A DNA stretch of 18,627 bases from Actinomycetes bacterium. Its GTDB lineage: Bacteria > Actinomycetota > Actinomycetes > Actinomycetales > Microbacteriaceae. The stretch covers positions 1-18,627 of the forward strand of contig JAEYVF010000141.1 in NCBI GenBank assembly GCA_023432005.1, in the 5' to 3' direction. The translations under genes and the position numbers were made by a program. Within the stretch, counting starts at the first letter, position 1; the number at the start of each line of letters is the position of its first letter. The notes beneath the pieces are model-generated. The model did no database searches. It was not told where the DNA came from and saw nothing but the letters and a program-made list of their open reading frames with translations. Positions 14,348 to 18,627 of the stretch are shown here, piece by piece.

Positions 14348-14833
14348 CTATTCGATGTCGTGGCCCAGGATGCGGCCGGTCGTCTCGTACTCGCCGAGCT
14401 GCGCGATGCGACGCGCGTGGCGCTCCTCGCCCGAGAACGGCGTGGCGATGAAGCGGTCGATGAAGGAGATGGCCTCGTCGACGGTGTGCTGACGCGCGCC
14501 GATCGAGATGACGTTCGCGTCGTTGTGCTCACGTGCGAGCTCGGCCGTCGAGAGGTTCCACACGAGCGCGGCCCGCACACCCTCCACCTTGTTGGCGGCG
14601 ATCTGCTCCCCGTTGCCCGATCCGCCGAAGACGACGCCGAGCGCCTCGACGCCGGATCGCTGGTCGCGCACCACGGCGCGGGCGGCGTTGATGCAGAACG
14701 AGGGGTAGTCGTCGAGGGCGTCGTACTGCTCGGGCCCGTGATCGAGCACCTCGTGCCCGGCGTCGGCGAGGTGCTGCTGGAGGGTCCGGCTGAAGTCGAG
14801 GCCCGCGTGGTCGGTCGCGATGTGGATGCGCAC
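14348..14833 (-). CDS. rpiB: Ribose-5-phosphate isomerase B
   Basis: RpiB interconverts ribulose 5-phosphate and ribose 5-phosphate in the pentose phosphate pathway. The 161-residue length fits actinobacterial RpiB. MRIHIATDHAG binds phosphate and sugar (D8, H9). GGSGNGEQIAANK carries E76 where the E. coli type has a catalytic cysteine; this matches the Glu type described in M. tuberculosis (E75). EHNDANVISIGAR follows (H102, N103). The start is GTG 14833, placed six bases after a TAGACT -10, so translation is probably leaderless. It leads an operon with the glycosylase, PaiB-like and amidohydrolase genes, separated by 3 and 9 bases and a 4-base overlap. Confidence 0.96.
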   Translation of the reverse strand: MRIHIATDHAGLDFSRTLQQHLADAGHEVLDHGPEQYDALDDYPSFCINAARAVVRDQRSGVEALGVVFGGSGNGEQIAANKVEGVRAALVWNLSTAELAREHNDANVISIGARQHTVDEAISFIDRFIATPFSGEERHARRIAQLGEYETTGRILGHDIE

Positions 14834-14839
14834 CCGTCG

Positions 14840-14845
14840 AGTCTA
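14840..14845 (-). promoter_or_regulatory. -10 hexamer for leaderless rpiB transcription
   Basis: On the minus strand TAGACT is followed by CGACGG and then the GTG start at 14833. With this spacing transcription would begin at or next to the start codon. No ribosome binding site is present, as expected for a leaderless mRNA. Confidence 0.6.
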
Positions 14846-14935
14846 CGAGCCGCCTCCGACGGGGTCCGCACCCCTCTAGCCACGACCGCCCGAGAGGAGG
14901 ACAATCGGCACCAGAACGACTGCGAGGTGATCTCG

Positions 14936-15607
14936 ATGCGTCAGCGCACCAGCTTCGTCCCCGATGTCATGCCCCACCTCTCGGCGGGCAGGCATCGCAA
15001 TCCGCGCCGCGGCGCGTGCTTCATGGAGTTCGCCTCCTATCTCGCGGGCGAGCGCTGGAGCGACCATCCCGCGTGCACCGATCGCACGCTCGCGGCGCTC
15101 GCGCGCGGCGTCAACGACCTCGTCGCCGACGAGCGCCGCGACGAGCTCGTCGAGCACATCCCGCGCGTCGTCGGGCTGCGCGGCGGAGACGAGCTCGCTC
15201 TCGTGGTCGCCCTGCGCGCGGCGACCGTCGCCCTGCCGATCGCGAGCATGGAACGGCAGCGCGTGCTCGCCGCGGGCATCATCTCGGTGTGCGCGCTCCT
15301 CGAGGAGCGCGGGGTCCCGTCGCGCGAGCTGCGCGAGGAGGCTCATCGCGTGCTCGACGAGGTGCCGGATGCCGCGCGCTGGGCGCGCACGCACATCGCC
15401 ACGATCTCGGGGCGTCACGCGAGGCTCGACACCATCAGCTGCGAGCTCCTCGTCGCGACGGCCGTCGTGGGCGCCGCGCGTGCGTGCGAGGCCGACACCG
15501 ACGGCCACCTCATCCGCATGCTCATCGCCTCCGTCGACGACGTCGAGCGCCTCGTGCGCCCCGCCACGACGGCCGCGGCCCGCACGCCGGCTCCCGCGAT
15601 GGCCTGA
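14936..15607 (+). CDS. Conserved actinobacterial protein of unknown function
   Basis: The 223-residue protein has no enzyme motif I recognise. ATG 14936 is supported by GAGGTGA at 14924-14930, five bases upstream. Residues 1-26 are basic and probably flexible. The most family-like stretch is ACFMEFASYLAGERWSDHP (27-45), followed by the cysteine C47 and then VNDLVADERRDELVEHIPRVVG. The rest is Ala/Leu/Arg-rich and probably all alpha-helical, with no signal peptide or convincing membrane helix. I recall similar 'CFMEYAS-LAGE-FSDHP-C' proteins in other actinobacteria, without function. C28, E31, H44 and C47 could form a small metal or active site, but that is speculation. It is divergent from rpiB and 60 bases before pepN, which has its own likely promoter. 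Confidence 0.85.
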   Translation: MRQRTSFVPDVMPHLSAGRHRNPRRGACFMEFASYLAGERWSDHPACTDRTLAALARGVNDLVADERRDELVEHIPRVVGLRGGDELALVVALRAATVALPIASMERQRVLAAGIISVCALLEERGVPSRELREEAHRVLDEVPDAARWARTHIATISGRHARLDTISCELLVATAVVGAARACEADTDGHLIRMLIASVDDVERLVRPATTAAARTPAPAMA

Positions 15608-15619
15608 CCCGGAAGCGCC

Positions 15620-15625
15620 TAGGCT
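15620..15625 (+). promoter_or_regulatory. Candidate -10 hexamer of pepN
   Basis: TAGGCT fits TANNNT and would give a leader of about 35 bases containing GAAGGAG (15654-15660), seven bases before GTG 15668. This suggests pepN can be transcribed separately from the preceding gene. Confidence 0.45.
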
Positions 15626-15667
15626 GACAGGCGGACACGATCCACCTGAGCCTGAAGGAGCGCACGC

Positions 15668-18226
15668 GTGCCTGGAGAGAACCTCACCCGCATCGAAGCC
15701 CAGGAGCGCAAGTCGCTCGTCGAGGTCGAGAGCTACGACGTCGAGCTCGACCTCACCACGGGTGAGAAGACGTTCCGATCGACGACGACCGTGCGCTTCA
15801 CGGCATCCGCGGGCTCCTCGACGTTCATCGACGCGATCACGGCCGAGGTGCACTCGGTCGTGCTGAACGGCTCGGAGCTCGGCGCCGGCGTCGCCGATGG
15901 CGTGCGCATCGCGCTCGACGGCCTCGCGCCCGTCAACGAGCTCGTCGTCGTGGCCGACTTCGCCTACACGAACACGGGCGAGGGCCTGCACCGGTTCGTC
16001 GACCCGGTCGACGGCGAGGTCTACCTCTACACGCAGTTCGAGGTGCCCGACAGCCGCCGCGTGTTCGCGGTCTTCGAGCAGCCCGACCTCAAGGCGACCT
16101 TCCGCTTCACCGTCACCGCGCCGGACTACTGGCAGGTGATCTCCAACTCGCCGACTCCCGAGCCCGAGCGCCTCGGCGACGGCTCGGCGATCTGGCACTT
16201 CGAGCCCACGCCCCGCATCTCGAGCTACATCACGGCGCTCGTCGCCGGCCCCTACGAGGTCGTGCGCTCGGAGCTCACGAGCACCGACGGCCGCACGATC
16301 CCGCTCGGCGTCTTCGCACGCAAGTCGCTCTTCGGCTACCTCGACGCCGACTACGTCTTTGACATCACCCGCCGAGGCTTCGCCTACTTCGAGGAGAAGT
16401 TCGGCTACCCCTATCCCTTCGCCAAGTACGACCAGCTCTTCGTGCCCGAGTTCAACGCGGGTGCGATGGAGAACGCGGGTGCCGTCACCTTCACCGAGGC
16501 CTACGTCTTCCGCTCGAAGGTCACCGATGCGATCCGCGAGCGCCGCGTCGTCACGATCCTGCACGAACTCGCCCACATGTGGTTCGGCGACCTCGTGACC
16601 ATGAAGTGGTGGAACGACCTGTGGCTCAACGAGTCGTTCGCCGAGTGGGCCTCCACGATCGCGACCGCGGAGGCAACCGAGTGGACCAACGCGTGGACCA
16701 CCTTCCAGGCGATGGAGAAGAGCTGGGCGTACCGCCAGGACCAGCTGCCGAGCACCCACCCGGTCGTCGCCGACATCCGCGACCTCGACGACGTGCAGGT
16801 CAACTTCGACGGCATCACCTACGCCAAGGGCGGCTCGGTGCTCAAGCAGCTCGCCGCGTGGGTGGGCATCGACGCGTTCTTCGCGGGCGTCGGCGCGTAC
16901 TTCCGCGCCAACGCCTACGGCAACACCGAGCTCACCGACCTGCTGCGCGAGCTCGAGAAGAGCTCGGGACGCGACCTCTCGACGTTCTCGGAGCAGTGGC
17001 TCGAGACGGCGGGGGTCAACACCCTCAAGCCCGAGATCGAGACGGATGCGGCGGGCGTCATCACCTCGTTCCGCGTGCGGCAGACAGCCCACCCGGATCA
17101 CCCCGTGCTGCGCCAGCACCGCATCGCGATCGGCTTCTACGACCGCGCCTCGGAGGCCGCGGATGCGCCGCTCGTGCGCGTGCACCGTCACGAGCTCGAC
17201 CTGCAGGCCGCGGAGTGGAACGAGCTCCCCGAGCTCGTCGGCCGCCCGAGGCCCGCGCTCGTGCTGCTCAACGACGACGACCTCGCCTACGCGAAGATCC
17301 GCATGGACGACGACTCGTTCCGCGTCGCGATCGGCGAGCTCGCCCGCATCCAGGACCCCCTCGCCCGCGCCCTCGTGTGGGGCTCGGCCTGGGACTCGAC
17401 GCGCGACGGCGAGATCGCGGGCGGCGACTACGTGCAGCTCGTGCTGGGCAACATCGGCGCCGAGACCGAGTCGACGACCATGCGGCTCTCGCTCACGCAG
17501 CTCGTGCAGACGGCGCGGCTCTACGTCGACCCGGCGACGCGCGAGGCGACCATCCGCGAGGTCGGCGACCGCCTCTGGGAGCTCGCGCAGGGGGCGGCGG
17601 CCGGCTCCGACGCGCAGTTCCAGTTCGTGAAGTTCTTCGCGAACATCGCCTCGACGACCGAGCACGCCGTCGTGCTCCAGGGCCTGCGCTCGGGCGAGAT
17701 CGCCCTCGACGGCCTCGAGGTCGACACCGACCTCGACTGGGAGTTGCTCGAGGGTCTCGTGCTCGTCGGCGCTGCGGGCGAGCTCGAGATCGCGGCCGCC
17801 CTCGAGAAGGACGACACTGCGAACGGCCAGCAGGCCGCGGCGCGCGCTCGCGCGACCATCCCGACGCTCGACGCGAAGGAGGCCGCGCTCGTCGCGGGCC
17901 TGAACGACGCGTCGATCTCGAACGTCGTGCTGCGCAACATGGCGATGGGCTACACGCACACGAACGACCCGTCGGTGCTCGCCCCCCTCGTGCCGCTCTA
18001 CTTCGACTCGATCCGCCGCGTGTGGGACGAGCGCAGCTTCCAGCTCGCGCAGTACGTCGTGCACGGTTTCTACCCCGCGACCCTCGCGACGAGCGACCTC
18101 GTCGAGGCGACCAGGGCGTGGCTCGAGGCGAACCCGGAGCCCGCAGCACTGCGTCGCATGGTGATCGAGGAGCTCGCGGGCGTCGAGCGCGCGCTCGCGG
18201 CCCAGGAGCGCGACCGCACGGCCTGA
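15668..18226 (+). CDS. pepN: Aminopeptidase N, M1 family zinc metallopeptidase
   Basis: This 852-residue cytosolic aminopeptidase removes N-terminal residues from peptides in protein turnover. Residues 1 to about 200 are the beta-sheet domain. The catalytic domain carries the exopeptidase motif GAMEN (265-269), zinc motif HELAH (H299, E300, H303), the third ligand E322 in LNESFAEW eighteen residues on, and Y385 in ITYAKGGSVLKQLA as the transition-state tyrosine. About 520-840 is the helical ERAP1-like C-terminal domain, rich in Ala and Glu. The length and order match actinobacterial PepN. GTG 15668 is chosen for GAAGGAG seven bases upstream and because the family N-terminus begins there. Tandem hairpins follow its stop. 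All catalytic residues are present. Confidence 0.97.
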   Translation: MPGENLTRIEAQERKSLVEVESYDVELDLTTGEKTFRSTTTVRFTASAGSSTFIDAITAEVHSVVLNGSELGAGVADGVRIALDGLAPVNELVVVADFAYTNTGEGLHRFVDPVDGEVYLYTQFEVPDSRRVFAVFEQPDLKATFRFTVTAPDYWQVISNSPTPEPERLGDGSAIWHFEPTPRISSYITALVAGPYEVVRSELTSTDGRTIPLGVFARKSLFGYLDADYVFDITRRGFAYFEEKFGYPYPFAKYDQLFVPEFNAGAMENAGAVTFTEAYVFRSKVTDAIRERRVVTILHELAHMWFGDLVTMKWWNDLWLNESFAEWASTIATAEATEWTNAWTTFQAMEKSWAYRQDQLPSTHPVVADIRDLDDVQVNFDGITYAKGGSVLKQLAAWVGIDAFFAGVGAYFRANAYGNTELTDLLRELEKSSGRDLSTFSEQWLETAGVNTLKPEIETDAAGVITSFRVRQTAHPDHPVLRQHRIAIGFYDRASEAADAPLVRVHRHELDLQAAEWNELPELVGRPRPALVLLNDDDLAYAKIRMDDDSFRVAIGELARIQDPLARALVWGSAWDSTRDGEIAGGDYVQLVLGNIGAETESTTMRLSLTQLVQTARLYVDPATREATIREVGDRLWELAQGAAAGSDAQFQFVKFFANIASTTEHAVVLQGLRSGEIALDGLEVDTDLDWELLEGLVLVGAAGELEIAAALEKDDTANGQQAAARARATIPTLDAKEAALVAGLNDASISNVVLRNMAMGYTHTNDPSVLAPLVPLYFDSIRRVWDERSFQLAQYVVHGFYPATLATSDLVEATRAWLEANPEPAALRRMVIEELAGVERALAAQERDRTA

Positions 18227-18257
18227 CGAACCGCCGCCCGAGCCCGCACCGCGACCT

Positions 18258-18294
18258 GCCCCCCTCACGGGGGCGGGCCGGGCGGTTTCGCCCG
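18258..18294 (+). terminator. Tandem GC-rich hairpins after pepN
   Basis: The first stem pairs GCCCCC (18258-18263) with GGGGGC (18269-18274) around a CTCAC loop. The second pairs CGGGCG (18279-18284) with CGCCCG (18289-18294) around GTTT. They start 31 bases after the pepN stop. There is no T-run, which is common for actinobacterial terminators. Confidence 0.6.
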
Positions 18295-18298
18295 CGGG

Positions 18299-18375
18299 TA
18301 TCCTGAGCGCCAGCGCCCGAGTGGCGCGTGCACCTGCCTCACCAGGATGTTACCGTTCCTGTCCTCCCGTTCCTG
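18299..18375 (+). promoter_or_regulatory. Control region of the DUF2510 gene
   Basis: This stretch holds two TANNNT hexamers, TATCCT (18299-18304) and TACCGT (18351-18356), either of which could be a -10. Between them is an inverted repeat GCGCCA (18307-18312) facing TGGCGC (18322-18327). CCGTTCCTG occurs twice, at 18353-18361 and 18367-18375. No clear -35 is visible. The layout suggests regulated expression of the next gene. Confidence 0.35.
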
Positions 18376-18401
18376 ACACCCGATCCGAAGAGCGCACTGC
18401 C

Positions 18402-18627
18402 GTGACCGACACCCAGGTCCGGGCAGGCTGGTATCCCGACCCGCTGGGCATGCCCCAGCTGAGATGGTGGGACGGCCGTTCCTGGACGAGCCACATCTCC
18501 ACCGCGCGCGAGGCGCCGGTGCGGAACGTGGCGCCCGCGAGCTTCGCCGAGCCGGATGAGGCGCGCCCGCGCGCCCGCCACCGCGCCGAGACCTCGGGCG
18601 AGGGCGAGGCGGCGCGCGGTGGAGCGC
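18402..18627 (+). CDS. DUF2510 domain protein, N-terminal part only
   Basis: The frame is open from GTG 18402 to the right edge (75 codons). Residues 8-31 form a DUF2510 domain: AGWYPDPLG, then LRWWDGRSWTSH, the short Trp-rich motif typical of actinobacterial proteins. In the family this is usually an N-terminal cap, often with a low-complexity linker and membrane helices further on; its role is unknown. Residues after 40 are Ala/Arg/Glu-rich linker. GAAGAG about nine bases upstream is a weak ribosome binding site. No membrane segment is visible in the part present. Confidence 0.8.
   Translation, partial: MTDTQVRAGWYPDPLGMPQLRWWDGRSWTSHISTAREAPVRNVAPASFAEPDEARPRARHRAETSGEGEAARGGA

Noticed and set aside
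12767..14935. Long plus-strand frame leading into the gene at 14936
   Set aside because: It overlaps paiB-like, nei-like and rpiB genes in antisense. The real start is ATG 14936, which has a good ribosome binding site.
14876..18268. Open frame of over 1100 codons on the minus strand opposite pepN
   Set aside because: It is a shadow of pepN and the preceding gene, rich in Arg, Val, Glu and Asp, with no recognisable domain.
1..18627. CRISPR arrays, tRNA or rRNA genes, transposases, phage genes, toxin-antitoxin or defence genes
   Set aside because: No evenly spaced repeats, RNA signatures or matching protein motifs were seen in either strand.

Overview
The window comes from a high-GC actinobacterium, most likely a member of the Microbacteriaceae. 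The evidence is GC-saturated third codon positions, many GTG starts, TANNNT -10 hexamers placed 6-8 bases before start codons, actinobacterial protein types (fused CydDC, DevS/DevR, DUF2510, Glu-type RpiB), and palindromic intergenic repeats of a kind I remember from this family. GC richness creates very long antisense open frames; these were set aside in favour of frames with recognisable protein families.

Layout. (1) Positions 1-4911, minus strand: a cytochrome bd operon, cydA, cydB, then one continuous reading frame for a fused CydD-CydC ABC transporter that runs off the left edge. (2) 4912-5041: a short divergent control region with a perfect 20-bp palindrome and a second, weaker palindrome resembling a DosR/DevR box. 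(3) 5042-8262, plus strand: pta-ackA with GTGA overlap, converting acetyl-CoA to acetate and ATP. (4) 8306-10560, plus strand: a two-GAF histidine kinase and a NarL-type response regulator that closely match mycobacterial DevS/DosT and DevR/DosR, including the heme-ligand position. The regulator appears to start at GTA. (5) 10718-11209: a Dps ferritin-like protein with a leader hairpin. (6) 11223-11261: a palindromic repeat between converging genes. (7) 14833-11268, minus strand: a tight operon of rpiB, a Fpg/Nei glycosylase, a PaiB-like FMN-binding protein and a YtcJ-like amidohydrolase. (8) 14936-18226, plus strand: a conserved protein of unknown function and an M1 aminopeptidase N. (9) 18258-18294: tandem terminator hairpins, then the start of a DUF2510 protein cut by the right edge.

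How the parts may work together. Cytochrome bd (respiration at low oxygen, resistance to NO and sulfide), CydDC (needed to assemble it), Pta-AckA (overflow or fermentative ATP) and Dps (iron and oxidant protection) flank a kinase-regulator pair whose relatives sense O2, NO and CO through heme. The simplest reading is a local low-oxygen or redox-stress module. The individual gene calls are secure; the regulatory wiring is inference.

I did not find a clearly new kind of system. The most unusual points are the GTA start of devR, an intergenic-type repeat embedded in the CydD-CydC linker, the palindromes in the cydA-pta control region, and a zinc finger in the Nei-type glycosylase that lacks its fourth cysteine. 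No tRNA, rRNA, CRISPR array, transposase or phage gene was seen, and no stretch over 300 bases lacks a gene.
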